Assembly: GCA_036386515.1 (NCBI GenBank)
Contig: DASVVO010000003.1
Span: forward strand, 1-64,000
DNA: 64,000 nucleotides
Direction: 5' to 3'
Source of the DNA: JAIVJZ01 sp036386515
GTDB lineage: Bacteria > Acidobacteriota > Blastocatellia > Pyrinomonadales > Pyrinomonadaceae
In this document: piece after piece, positions 53,201 through 62,746 of the stretch
Layout: each line of letters opens with the position of its first letter
Position numbering within the stretch: position 1 is the stretch's first letter
Program-made: the position numbers and the translations under genes
Notes under the pieces: model-generated
The model's input: the letters and a program-made list of their open reading frames with translations, nothing else
The model's database searches: none
What the model was told of the DNA's origin: nothing

Positions 53201-54946
53201 ATGAAGAGGACACACACACTCCTCCGTTTATTCGCGCTGTCGGGCTGTCTGGCCGCGGCGGTTGTCGTCGCCACCGGGCAGGAAGCGCGCGGAGAGACGC
53301 GCGCCGGAGCGACCGTCGCCGACACCGCCGCCGCCGCTGCCGGGGGCGCGAGCGCGGTCACCGCAAGCGAGGCGGAGAAATGGCGCGAAGACCTGCGTCA
53401 CATGGCCGTGGAGATGCCGAGGTATCATAAAAATCTCTTCCACACCATGACGCGCGAGGGGTTCGAGAGCGCGGTCGCGCGTTTGCACGAGCGCATCCCC
53501 CGGCTCGCCCGTCACCAGATCATCGTCGAGATGGCGCGCATCGCCGCCCTGGTCGGCGACGGTCACACCAACGTCGCCCCCGCGCGCGACCCGAAGATCA
53601 ACTTCCGCGCCTTACCCGTTAAACTTTACCTCTTCAAAGACGGCTTGTTCGTCCGCGCGGCCAACCGCGAACACGCCGCCCTCGTGGGCGCGCGCGTCGT
53701 CCGCATCGGCGGCGCGTCGGCGGACGAGGCCGTCGCCCGCGTGCGCGAAATCATCGGGCGCGATAATGAAATGGATGTCAGGTTCTTCGCTCCCCTGCTC
53801 CTCACCATGCCGGAGGTGCTGCACGCCCTCTCGCTCTCACCCCAACCGGACAGCGCGCAATTCGTCCTGGAGACGGGAGGACGACCGCAGCAGCAGACGA
53901 TCACGCTCAAGCCCACGGGCGCGGCCGACCTGTTGCCGCCCGACACAGACCTGAGTTGGCTGCCCAAGGAGGGATGGGTTGACCTGCGCGACGGCGCGGC
54001 GGCTCCCCTTCCGCTGTGGCTGAAAGACCCGCGTAACAAGTTCTGGTTCGAATATCTGCCGGGGACGCGCGCGCTTTACGTTCAACTCAACGAGGTGGGG
54101 AATAAAGAGACGGAGACGCTGGCCGATTTCTCGAAGCGGCTGTTCGCGTTCGTCGAAGCCAATCAGGTGGAGAAGCTGATTCTCGACCTGCGGCTGAATC
54201 GCGGCGGCAACGGCATGCTCCTGCGCCCGCTCGTCACCGGGATCATCAAATCCAAAGTGGATCGGCCGGGCAAACTCTTCGCGCTCATCGGGCGCAGCAC
54301 TTGGTCGGCCTCGCAGTTCCTGCTGAATGATTTGGAGCAGTATACGAACGTCGTGTTCGTTGGCGAGCCTTCCGGGTCGAAGGGAAACGCCTACGGCGAC
54401 TCGCGCAGGATTACGCTGCCGCACAGCGGCATCGCCGTGCGCGTCTCCGTCTACTTCTGGCAGGACTGGTCGCCGTGGGACACTCGCCAGTGGACGCCGC
54501 CCGACCTCACGGCCGAACTCTCATCCGAAGATTACCGCGCCAACCGCGACCCCGCGCTCCAGGCCGCCCTCGGCCACAACGCCCCGCACCGGAAGCTCAC
54601 GGACATCCTGAACGAGGCGTTGACCGAAGGCGGCGTCGAGTTGGCCGCGAGGAGATTCCGCGAATTCAAGGCCGAGCCGGTCAACAAGTACGCGGCCACG
54701 GAGGAGCCGCTCCTGATCGCCGGGCAGCGGCTGTTGGATGAGAAGAAGCCGGAACACGCGCTCGCCCTCTTCAAGCTGAACGCCGTGGAACACCCGCACT
54801 CCTTCCGCTCCTATCATGCGCTCGGCGAGGCTTACCTCAGGAGCGGCGACAAGGATCGGGCGGTTGAGAATTTCGTGAAATCTTTGGAGTTGAATCCGAG
54901 AAACTACGACGTGACCGAGCGGCTGAAGCAGGCCAGACGGAAGTGA
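53201..54946 (+). CDS. Exported S41-like peptidase with C-terminal TPRs
   Basis: Secreted protein of 581 residues. The N-terminal hydrophobic segment (about 8-26) includes LSGC, so either a signal peptide or a lipoprotein signal is possible. The middle region has the tail-specific protease (S41) pattern: VEKLILDLRLNRGGNG (about 325-340), then ALIGRSTWSASQFLLND, whose Ser-Ala-Ser position matches the catalytic serine. No PDZ domain is evident. The last 80 residues (about 495-575) are TPR helices with SYHALGEAYLRSGDKDRAVE. It is likely an envelope protease. The conserved lysine of S41 was not located with certainty. Confidence 0.75.
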   Translation: MKRTHTLLRLFALSGCLAAAVVVATGQEARGETRAGATVADTAAAAAGGASAVTASEAEKWREDLRHMAVEMPRYHKNLFHTMTREGFESAVARLHERIPRLARHQIIVEMARIAALVGDGHTNVAPARDPKINFRALPVKLYLFKDGLFVRAANREHAALVGARVVRIGGASADEAVARVREIIGRDNEMDVRFFAPLLLTMPEVLHALSLSPQPDSAQFVLETGGRPQQQTITLKPTGAADLLPPDTDLSWLPKEGWVDLRDGAAAPLPLWLKDPRNKFWFEYLPGTRALYVQLNEVGNKETETLADFSKRLFAFVEANQVEKLILDLRLNRGGNGMLLRPLVTGIIKSKVDRPGKLFALIGRSTWSASQFLLNDLEQYTNVVFVGEPSGSKGNAYGDSRRITLPHSGIAVRVSVYFWQDWSPWDTRQWTPPDLTAELSSEDYRANRDPALQAALGHNAPHRKLTDILNEALTEGGVELAARRFREFKAEPVNKYAATEEPLLIAGQRLLDEKKPEHALALFKLNAVEHPHSFRSYHALGEAYLRSGDKDRAVENFVKSLELNPRNYDVTERLKQARRK

Positions 54947-55010
54947 GGTTGACTTTTATTTCGGCGGCGCGCCCGTAGGCGACTGCGACGGGCGCGCCGC
55001 CGTCGCGCGC

Positions 55011-56816
55011 TCACCTGATCTGTAAATCGAAGGGCAGCATCGCCATCGTCTCGCCGCGCTTCATGTTTTCGAGCACGGAGAGGTAGCGCAGGGCGCGGCG
55101 CATGTCTTCGGGCAAGGCCGACTCGATGGCGGCGCGTTGCTCTCTGGCCTTGATGCTCGCGGCGTCTTCGCCGCCCCCGCCCATCCACTGTTGCAGGAAC
55201 GTGCGCGGCGCGGGAAACACGACGCGGCGCACTCCCTTGTCGGCCGGGATGTTGGCGAGTCCTTTGGCGATCTCGACGGCCTTGTCCAGCCCGCCGAACT
55301 CGTCAACCAGCCCGCGCTCTCTGGCCTGCGTGCCCGTCCACACGCGCCCCTGCGCGATGGAGTCGATATATTCCACGTCGCGCCCGCGCCCGCGCGCCAC
55401 CTTCGGCAGAAAGTCGTCGTAGTAAAAACTCTTCATCATCCCTTCGAACTTGGCGCGCTCGTCCGGGTTGAACGGCTCGGTCTCGCGGAACATCCCGGCC
55501 TGCCTGCCGCGCAGGACGTACTCGTTGTTGACGCCGATCCAATCGTAGAAACCTTTGATGACGGGCTTGCCCGCGTAGACGCCGATGGAGCCGGTGATGG
55601 TGGAAGGCTGCGCGACGATTTTGCTGGCCGTCGCGGAGATGTAGTAGCCGCCGGAGGCCGCCACGTCGCCCATGGAGACGACCACGGGCTTCTGCGCTTT
55701 CGCCCGTTCGACCGCGTGCCAGATCACGTCGGACGCGTAAGAAGTTCCGCCGGGGCTGTCCACGCGCAGCACGATGGCCTTGACCTCCTTATCGTCGCGC
55801 GCGTCGTTCAACGCCTTGACGACCGTGTCCGAACCCGTCGATTGACCGCTGAACGCGCTGCCGTCGTTTGACGAGCCGCCGCCGATGGGGCCGGAGGCGA
55901 AGATGAGCGCGATGCGTTCGCCTTCGCCGAGACCGAGTGATTCGGGGCGCACGCGTGTGTAGTCCGCCGCGCTCACCTTGCGTAGTTTGTCGCCGTCTTT
56001 GTAGCCGAGCCGTTTTTTGAGTTCGTCCTCCACCTCGTCTCGATACTTCGCGTCGTCGATGAGTCCGGCCGCTTTCGCCTCCCACGCGCCGAGCGGGGCG
56101 TTGTCGATGAGCGCGCGCACGTCCTCCGCAGACTTCTTGCGCGTGGCGGCGATCGTGTTCACGTAGCGGGCGAAGAATTCGTCGAGGATCGAATTCGTCA
56201 CCTCGCGGCTCGCCTCCGACATCTCCTTGCGCGTGTACTGTTCGGGCGCGGTCTTGTACTTCCCGATCTGGTAGAAGTCGGCACGGACGCCGAGTTTGTC
56301 GAGCGAGCCGCCGAGCGACATCACGTCGGCGGCGAGGCCGACGATGAAGAGATCGCCGATGGGCGCAACGTAGATGCGGTCGCAGGCGGTGGCGAGGTAA
56401 TACTCCTTGTTCGTGCCGTATTCCATGTAGGCGTAGACGGGTTTGCCGGTCGAGCGGAAGTCGGCGATGGCGTCGCGTATCTCGTCGGCCTTGCCCCAGC
56501 CGATCATCGTCATGTCGATCTCCAGCAGGATCGCGCCGATGCGTTTGTCGGCCTTCGCCTTCCTCAACTCCGAGAGCAGGCGCGTGAGCGATTGATCATC
56601 GCGGCCTAAGAAGCGGCTCGCGAACGGGTCTTCCGGCACGTAATCGGGAAGCGCGCCCGCCAGTTTCAAGACCAGCACGCTGTTGTCGCGCACGTCCGGC
56701 TCGCCGTCGCCGAAGGACGCGAACAACAACCCGATGCAGAGCACGACCGCCACTCCCAACACGACGAGCAGACCCGCCACCCATAAAAAGATTTTTCCGC
56801 CACGTGACATTGCCAT
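55011..56816 (-). CDS. sppA: Signal peptide peptidase SppA, 67-kDa type
   Basis: Inner-membrane serine protease that degrades cleaved signal peptides. The 601-residue protein has an N-terminal anchor (about 8-32) and two tandem ClpP-like S49 domains. The general-base lysine lies in GKYKTAPEQYTRKEMSE (about 185-200) of the first domain. The nucleophile serine lies in GDVAASGGYYIS (about 385) of the second, following the VLRVDSPGG stretch. This duplicated layout is typical of E. coli SppA rather than the short Gram-positive form. Good secretion context fits the many exported proteins in this window. Confidence 0.95.
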   Translation of the reverse strand: MAMSRGGKIFLWVAGLLVVLGVAVVLCIGLLFASFGDGEPDVRDNSVLVLKLAGALPDYVPEDPFASRFLGRDDQSLTRLLSELRKAKADKRIGAILLEIDMTMIGWGKADEIRDAIADFRSTGKPVYAYMEYGTNKEYYLATACDRIYVAPIGDLFIVGLAADVMSLGGSLDKLGVRADFYQIGKYKTAPEQYTRKEMSEASREVTNSILDEFFARYVNTIAATRKKSAEDVRALIDNAPLGAWEAKAAGLIDDAKYRDEVEDELKKRLGYKDGDKLRKVSAADYTRVRPESLGLGEGERIALIFASGPIGGGSSNDGSAFSGQSTGSDTVVKALNDARDDKEVKAIVLRVDSPGGTSYASDVIWHAVERAKAQKPVVVSMGDVAASGGYYISATASKIVAQPSTITGSIGVYAGKPVIKGFYDWIGVNNEYVLRGRQAGMFRETEPFNPDERAKFEGMMKSFYYDDFLPKVARGRGRDVEYIDSIAQGRVWTGTQARERGLVDEFGGLDKAVEIAKGLANIPADKGVRRVVFPAPRTFLQQWMGGGGEDAASIKAREQRAAIESALPEDMRRALRYLSVLENMKRGETMAMLPFDLQIR

Positions 56817-57022
56817 AAGATTGCTTTTCGAGAACTCCTTAGAATCAGCCCTCCCCGCGCAGCTTTAAGCCGCGCCTGAAGGTCAATGTAAATACGCGAA
56901 ACTCGGGGAAAAGTTTAGGCGCGCGGGCTTGCCCCGAAGGACTTGAGAGACGCCGCCCGGCGGCGTCTCGGCCGTGAACGCCCGCGCTCCGCGCCGCCTT
57001 TAATCGCGCAACGCTAAAGACC

Positions 57023-57050
57023 TTGACAGTATCGAACTGCCGGTTATAGA
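57023..57050 (+). promoter_or_regulatory. Probable promoter for the TIGR03118/DUF4214 gene
   Basis: TTGACA (57023-57028) and TATAGA (57045-57050) are 16 bases apart. Transcription would start near 57057, giving an unusually long leader of about 230 nt. The 472-bp gap 56817-57288 also holds a hairpin GAGACGCCG...CGGCGTCTC (56947-56969) without a T-run; otherwise nothing was recognised. Confidence 0.55.
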
Positions 57051-57288
57051 GTCATGCGCGCTTCCCCCTAAAGCCACTTGAAAGCATTGTCGCCCGCCCG
57101 TCGAACAACCGGCGACCCGTCCGGGCGCGATTTTAAATTGCATTTCTGAAACGGCCGTCGTGCCGCGCGCCCTAATCCAACCGTCGTTCTACTGTCTATT
57201 ATTTAAGTCGCCCCACTTCTTTATCCGGCGGCGACAGTGGACGCAGAGTATTTAACTAACTCACCCTCGTCAATCACGGAGAAACAAT

Positions 57289-59574
57289 ATGCTTCATCTG
57301 CGCTTCGCCATTCGCCGCCCGCGAACGTGGCTCTATCTGGTGGTCGCCGCTGCCTTCTTCGGCGCGCTCGCCTTAATGAGCGCGCCGCCCATAGTTTCCA
57401 GCGCGTCCGCCACGCGTGCTCTCGATGACGTGCAGGACATGTCGGCCTCCATCGTGACGATAGCTCCCGGCTCGGCCTACCGGCAGACAAACCTCGCCTC
57501 GGACGTGCCGGGCATCTCCTTCATCCAAGACCCGCTGCTCGTCAACCCGTGGGGCATCTCGATGACGGCGACGAGTCCCTTCTGGACTGCCAATACCGGC
57601 ACCTCCACCTCCTCGCTCTACCGGGGCGATGTCGGCTCCGTCGTCTTCTTCAAGCAACCCAACATGCCATTCGTCAACATCCCCGGCGGCTTCCCGACCG
57701 GCACGGTCGCCAACCCCACGGCGTCCGAGTTCGTTGTTCCCGGCGCGTGCGCCGCCGCGCCCTGCGGGGCGAATTTCATCTTCGCCTCGATCACGGGCAA
57801 CATCGTAGGCTGGGATCCGAACGCCCCGGCCGCCGGCTCGACCACGGGCGTCATCGCCGCGAGCCATCCCGGCCACGTCTATACGGGTCTCGCCATCGGC
57901 AACAACGGCGCGGGGAATTTTCTCTACGCCGCCGATTTCGCCAACGGCAGGATTGATGTCTTCAACAGCTCTTACGCGCTGCAACCGGCGGCCAGTTTCC
58001 CGTTCGCCGATCCGACCATCCCGACGACACCGGGGAACGTCTACCACCCTTACAACATTCAGGCCATCGGCACGTCGCTCTATGTCACCTATGCCAAGGT
58101 CGGCGCGGGCGGTCAGAGCCAGGAAGGCATCGGCAACGGCTTCGTCCGCAGGTTCAACCTGAACGGCGTGCGCGACCTCACGTTCGGCATCAATAATGGC
58201 GCGCTCAACGCACCATGGGGCGTGGTCGTCGCGCCCGCCACTTTCGGCATCTTCGGCGGCGCGCTGCTCGTCGGCAACTTCGGTCAGGGCAACCCGAGCA
58301 TCCACGCTTTCAACCCCACCACCGGCGCGTTTCTCGGCACGCTTCAGGACGAGGGCGGCAACGGCATCAGGATTGACGGACTGTGGGCGATAGTCTTCGG
58401 CAACGGCGGCAACGGCGGCGACTCGAACACGCTCTACTTCACCGCCGGCATCGCCCGCGAGGAGCACGGACTCTTCGGCTCGCTCAAACCCACCACGGCC
58501 TCCGCCACGTCGCTCGTCGAGTTCAGTTCCGCCGACTACGCCATCAGCGAGGGTAACAGCAGCATCCAGATCACGGTCGCGCGCGCGGGCAACGTCTCCA
58601 ACTCGGCCACCGTCAACTACGCCACCTTCGACCAGAACCAGCCCAACCACGCGAATCAAAAGTCCGATTACCAGATCGCCGCCGGCATGCTCACCTTTGC
58701 ACCCGGCGAAACGAGCAAGACCTTCCGGGTGTTGCTCGTGGACGACAGGTTCGACGAGAACGATGAAATCGTCAATCTCGCCCTGAGCAACCCGACCGGC
58801 GCGGGACTCGGTCTCGGCAGCGTGAACAGAACGGTGTTGACCATCACGGACAACGACGCCGCGCCGCCCACCTTCAACCCGATCGACGACGCGCAGTTCT
58901 TCGTGCGCCAGCACTATCTCGACTTCCTCGGGCGCGAACCCGATCCGGGCGGCTTCAATGCCTGGGTGGGCATTCTCAACGGCTGTAGCGCGGGCGTCAC
59001 CTCGTGCGACCGCGTCACGGTCTCGCGCTCGTTCTTCGAGTCGCCCGAGTTTCAGAGCCGCGGCTACTTCATCATCCGCGCCTATCTCGCCGCCTACGGG
59101 CGCAACCCGCTCTACGGCGAATTTGTGGGCGACCTCAGCCGCCTGAGCGGCGCGACGCCGGAAGAGTCGAACGCGCTGCGCGCGAACTTCACCGCCAACT
59201 TCCTCGCGCGCAACGAATCCGTCGCCACCCTCGGCGCGCTCAACAACGCGCAATATGTTGACCGGCTGATCGCCAATACCGGCTTGGCCTTCTCCAACCG
59301 CGACGCGCTCGTCGCCTCTCTCAACGCGCTGCAAAAAACGCGTGCGGAGGTCTTGCAGGAGATCGTGGACAGCGTCCAGTTCGTCAACCACACTCCCACC
59401 TTCACCCGCGCCTACGTGCTCGCGCAATATTTCGGCTACCTGCGCCGCGACCCGGATCAGGCGGGCTACAACATGTGGATCAACTACCTGACGGCAAACC
59501 CCGGCGACTTCCGCACGATGGTCAACGGCTTCGTCAACTCGGTGGAATACCGCCAACGCTTCGGCACGTCCTGA
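57289..59574 (+). CDS. Exported TIGR03118 - Calx-beta - DUF4214 protein
   Basis: Large secreted protein of 761 residues. A signal-like hydrophobic segment (about 13-32) leads to a TIGR03118-type beta-propeller-like domain (about 55-400: DPLLVNPWGISMTATSPFW, GAGNFLYAADFANGRIDVF, LNAPWGVVVAP). A Calx-beta domain (about 405-525: SSADYAISEGNSSIQITVAR, FRVLLVDDRFDENDEIVNLA, ITDNDA) is likely calcium-binding. The C-terminal part is DUF4214 (about 540-760), with FVRQHYLDFLGREPDPGGFN and AYVLAQYFGYLRRDPDQAGY. TIGR03118 proteins usually carry a PEP-CTERM tail; here DUF4214 takes that place. It is probably a surface or matrix protein. Its function is otherwise unknown. Confidence 0.9.
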   Translation: MLHLRFAIRRPRTWLYLVVAAAFFGALALMSAPPIVSSASATRALDDVQDMSASIVTIAPGSAYRQTNLASDVPGISFIQDPLLVNPWGISMTATSPFWTANTGTSTSSLYRGDVGSVVFFKQPNMPFVNIPGGFPTGTVANPTASEFVVPGACAAAPCGANFIFASITGNIVGWDPNAPAAGSTTGVIAASHPGHVYTGLAIGNNGAGNFLYAADFANGRIDVFNSSYALQPAASFPFADPTIPTTPGNVYHPYNIQAIGTSLYVTYAKVGAGGQSQEGIGNGFVRRFNLNGVRDLTFGINNGALNAPWGVVVAPATFGIFGGALLVGNFGQGNPSIHAFNPTTGAFLGTLQDEGGNGIRIDGLWAIVFGNGGNGGDSNTLYFTAGIAREEHGLFGSLKPTTASATSLVEFSSADYAISEGNSSIQITVARAGNVSNSATVNYATFDQNQPNHANQKSDYQIAAGMLTFAPGETSKTFRVLLVDDRFDENDEIVNLALSNPTGAGLGLGSVNRTVLTITDNDAAPPTFNPIDDAQFFVRQHYLDFLGREPDPGGFNAWVGILNGCSAGVTSCDRVTVSRSFFESPEFQSRGYFIIRAYLAAYGRNPLYGEFVGDLSRLSGATPEESNALRANFTANFLARNESVATLGALNNAQYVDRLIANTGLAFSNRDALVASLNALQKTRAEVLQEIVDSVQFVNHTPTFTRAYVLAQYFGYLRRDPDQAGYNMWINYLTANPGDFRTMVNGFVNSVEYRQRFGTS

Positions 59575-59596
59575 CAACACTCATCCACTCTGCCCG

Positions 59597-59648
59597 GACA
59601 CAAGAGACGGGGACAGTCTCAGCCGAGACTGTCCCCGTCTCTTGTGTC
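59597..59648. repeat. Perfect 24-bp inverted repeat, REP/RAYT-like
   Basis: GACACAAGAGACGGGGACAG plus TCTC (59597-59620) and its exact complement (59625-59648) flank a 4-base loop. The ACAAGAGACGGGGACAGTCTC type of sequence recurs in genomes with REP-associated tyrosine transposases, where it marks element ends. No transposase lies here, so it is a solo copy. It sits between convergent genes and may also act as a terminator. Confidence 0.88.
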
Positions 59649-59683
59649 GAACCAACGCTTGACTATCGGCGCAAGCTCGCCGC

Positions 59684-60793
<1,110 letters not shown>

Positions 60794-60804
60794 AACTTAA
60801 AAAC

Positions 60805-60880
60805 CGTGACGGGTGACGGGTAACAGGTGACAGGTGAAGACATAATCTTTCTTGTCACCTGTCACTTGTCACCCGTCACT
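60805..60880. repeat. Heptad-repeat palindrome P12
   Basis: The left arm (60805-60838) is GTGACGG, GTGACGG, GTAACAG, GTGACAG in 7-base register. The right arm (60851-60880) is the complement. The words are like those of P5 and P10. It lies 11 bp upstream of the mnmA start, on the 5' side of two divergent genes. The 118 bp between P12 and P13 show no clear promoter. Confidence 0.85.
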
Positions 60881-60998
60881 TTCTTCTGTTTGCCGCCCTT
60901 CTCGGGCGGGTGTTAAGATTCCCACACAGACAACAAATGTGCCTGACAAATAACAGTTAAGGATAACCGAAACGGCGGGAAAGTTCAGCCGCCGGGGA

Positions 60999-61081
60999 AG
61001 TTTCAAGTTTCAGGTTTCAGGTTTCAAGTTAAAGAACGAAGAACCTCAGACCTGAAACCTGAAACCTGAAACTTGAAACTT
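60999..61081. repeat. Heptad-repeat palindrome P13 at the moxR start
   Basis: The left arm (60999-61030) is AGTTTCA and AGGTTTC words in 7-base register. The right arm (61050-61081) is the complement. Its right arm ends only 6 bases before the moxR ATG, so the leader of the operon would begin with a long hairpin that leaves no room for a normal ribosome site. Confidence 0.85.
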
Positions 61082-61087
61082 ATACTT

Positions 61088-61894
61088 ATGCCTGAGAGAG
61101 CCATCGAAGAATACACCGTCACCGACGAGCCTTATTACCTGCCCGTGGCGGGCGAGGTGGAGATGTTCGAGGCGGCGAACGCGGCGCGCCTGCCCGTGAT
61201 GTTGAAAGGGCCGACGGGCTGCGGCAAGACGCGCTTCGTCGAACACATGGCGTGGCGTCTCGGCCGCCCGCTGATCACGGTGGCGTGCCACGAAGATTTA
61301 TCCGCGACCGACCTCGTCGGACGCTTCCTGCTCGAAGGCGAGGAGACCGTCTGGCACGACGGCCCGCTCACGTCGGCGGTCAGGAGCGGCGCGATCTGTT
61401 ATCTGGACGAAGTGGTGGAGGCGCGCAAGGACACGGTCGTCATCATCCACCCGCTCACCGATCACCGCCGCCGCCTGCCCATCGAGAAGCGCGGCACCAT
61501 CCTCGACGCCCCCGATGATTTCATGCTCGTCGTCTCCTACAACCCCGGCTACCAATCGGTCTTGAAAGACCTCAAACAGTCCACGCGGCAACGCTTCGTC
61601 TCGCTCGAATTCGACTATCCGCCCGCCGAACTCGAAGCCGAGATCGTCGCCCGCGAAGGCGGCGTCGAAGCGGAGACGGCGCGCGACCTCGTCCAGATCG
61701 GCCACAAGGTCAGAAACCTGCGCGGCCACGGCCTCGAAGAAGGCGTCTCCACGCGGCTGCTCATCTATGCCGCCCAACTCATCGCGCGCGGCATCCCATC
61801 GATCACCGCCGCCGAAGTCGCGCTCGCCTCGCCCATCACCGACGACCGCGAACTCCAACGCAGCATCCGCGAGATCATCACGACCGTGATTTAG
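61088..61894 (+). CDS. MoxR-family AAA+ ATPase (CbbQ/NirQ/NorQ type)
   Basis: AAA+ chaperone-like ATPase of 268 residues that usually remodels or activates a target together with a VWA-domain partner. Walker A is GPTGCGKT at 41-48, Walker B ICYLDE near 103-108, the sensor 1 region VVSYNPGYQ near 150 and the arginine finger region STRQRF near 165. The N-terminal YYLPVAGEVEMFEAA is typical of CbbQ/NorQ proteins. ATG 61088 is preferred over an in-frame TTG at 61073, which lies within repeat P13. No Shine-Dalgarno site is visible. It is the first gene of a tight operon with a TIR-like gene and a NorD-like gene. No norCB or cbb genes are present. Confidence 0.92.
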   Translation: MPERAIEEYTVTDEPYYLPVAGEVEMFEAANAARLPVMLKGPTGCGKTRFVEHMAWRLGRPLITVACHEDLSATDLVGRFLLEGEETVWHDGPLTSAVRSGAICYLDEVVEARKDTVVIIHPLTDHRRRLPIEKRGTILDAPDDFMLVVSYNPGYQSVLKDLKQSTRQRFVSLEFDYPPAELEAEIVAREGGVEAETARDLVQIGHKVRNLRGHGLEEGVSTRLLIYAAQLIARGIPSITAAEVALASPITDDRELQRSIREIITTVI

Positions 61895-61936
61895 CGTGGC
61901 GACCGCTTTCACTCTCAAGAGACGGGAGAATAAATT

Positions 61937-62740
61937 GTGCCCCTCACGAAACAGGCGGCCATCGAAAAATTACAGAAACTCATCGTTAAAGCTCAGTCAA
62001 TGGCCGATAGCGGTTTGGATATTAACGCAGCGGCATTTACGGCTTGGAAACGAAGGGCTGAACGTACCCTGGAAACTATCTTCGGTAAGCGGTCTCCTCA
62101 ACTTCAGGATTTTGACGAGATTGAATTTTACAGAGCCGGGAGAGACGACACCTCCGCTGCCAGAGATTTTAAAGACGGCCTCAAAGATACAGTCTTGCTT
62201 TTCCAGGGGATGATCGAAGAGATAGAGGACGACTGGCCGGATGAACCTCCCGACGGCGCGGCAGGCAAAACCGTTGAGCCACAGGCCAGAGCTACCGGCA
62301 GCGAACCCGCCGCAACTCCGACCAAGCCCTGCGTCTTTATCGGTCATGGACGAAATCCCCTGTGGGCGCGGTTGCAGTTGTTTCTCCAGAACGATCTGGG
62401 CTTGGCGACGGTCAACTATGAGTCGGAATCCCGCGTCGGCGAATCGATCATTCCGGTCTTGGAGAAAATGCTCGACCAAGCCACGTTCGCCGTCCTGATC
62501 CTCACGGCCGAAGACGAAACGGCTTCCGGCACTAAAAGAGCGCGCCAAAACGTCATCCACGAGGTCGGCTTGTTTCAGGGCAGGCTCGGCTTCAGAAAAG
62601 CTATTCTCCTGCGACAACACGGTACGGAAGATTTCTCGAACGTGGCGGGCTTGCAATACATTTCTTTCAACGGCGACCAGATCGCCGAAGCCTTTTACGA
62701 ACTGCAAAAGGTTCTAAAAAGAGAAGGGCAGTTGCCCTGA
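61937..62740 (+). CDS. TIR-like nucleotide-binding protein (PF10137/Cap12-type)
   Basis: Protein of 267 residues. The C-terminal half (about 131-262) matches the predicted nucleotide-binding TIR-like family PF10137: CVFIGHGRNPLW (about 132-143), FAVLILTAEDE (about 184-194), then RARQNVIHEVGLFQGRLG (about 201-218), with Glu209 at the position of the TIR catalytic glutamate. Members are NADases or effectors in CBASS/Pycsar-type anti-phage defence. The N-terminal part (about 1-100) is helical, with FTAWKRRAERTLETIFGKRS seen in related TIR-like proteins. GTG start with GGGAGA seven bases upstream. Its GC content is clearly lower than its neighbours (26 of 60 in 62161-62220), suggesting transfer. 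It sits between the moxR and VWA-type genes of one operon. Confidence 0.88.
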   Translation: MPLTKQAAIEKLQKLIVKAQSMADSGLDINAAAFTAWKRRAERTLETIFGKRSPQLQDFDEIEFYRAGRDDTSAARDFKDGLKDTVLLFQGMIEEIEDDWPDEPPDGAAGKTVEPQARATGSEPAATPTKPCVFIGHGRNPLWARLQLFLQNDLGLATVNYESESRVGESIIPVLEKMLDQATFAVLILTAEDETASGTKRARQNVIHEVGLFQGRLGFRKAILLRQHGTEDFSNVAGLQYISFNGDQIAEAFYELQKVLKREGQLP

Positions 62741-62746
62741 TTTCTT

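Noticed and set aside
57373..59580. 735-codon open frame on the minus strand, opposite the TIGR03118/DUF4214 gene
   Set aside because: Its product is Arg/Glu/Val/Asp-rich without domain patterns, and the plus-strand frame encodes recognisable domains over the same bases. Long antisense frames are expected at high GC3.
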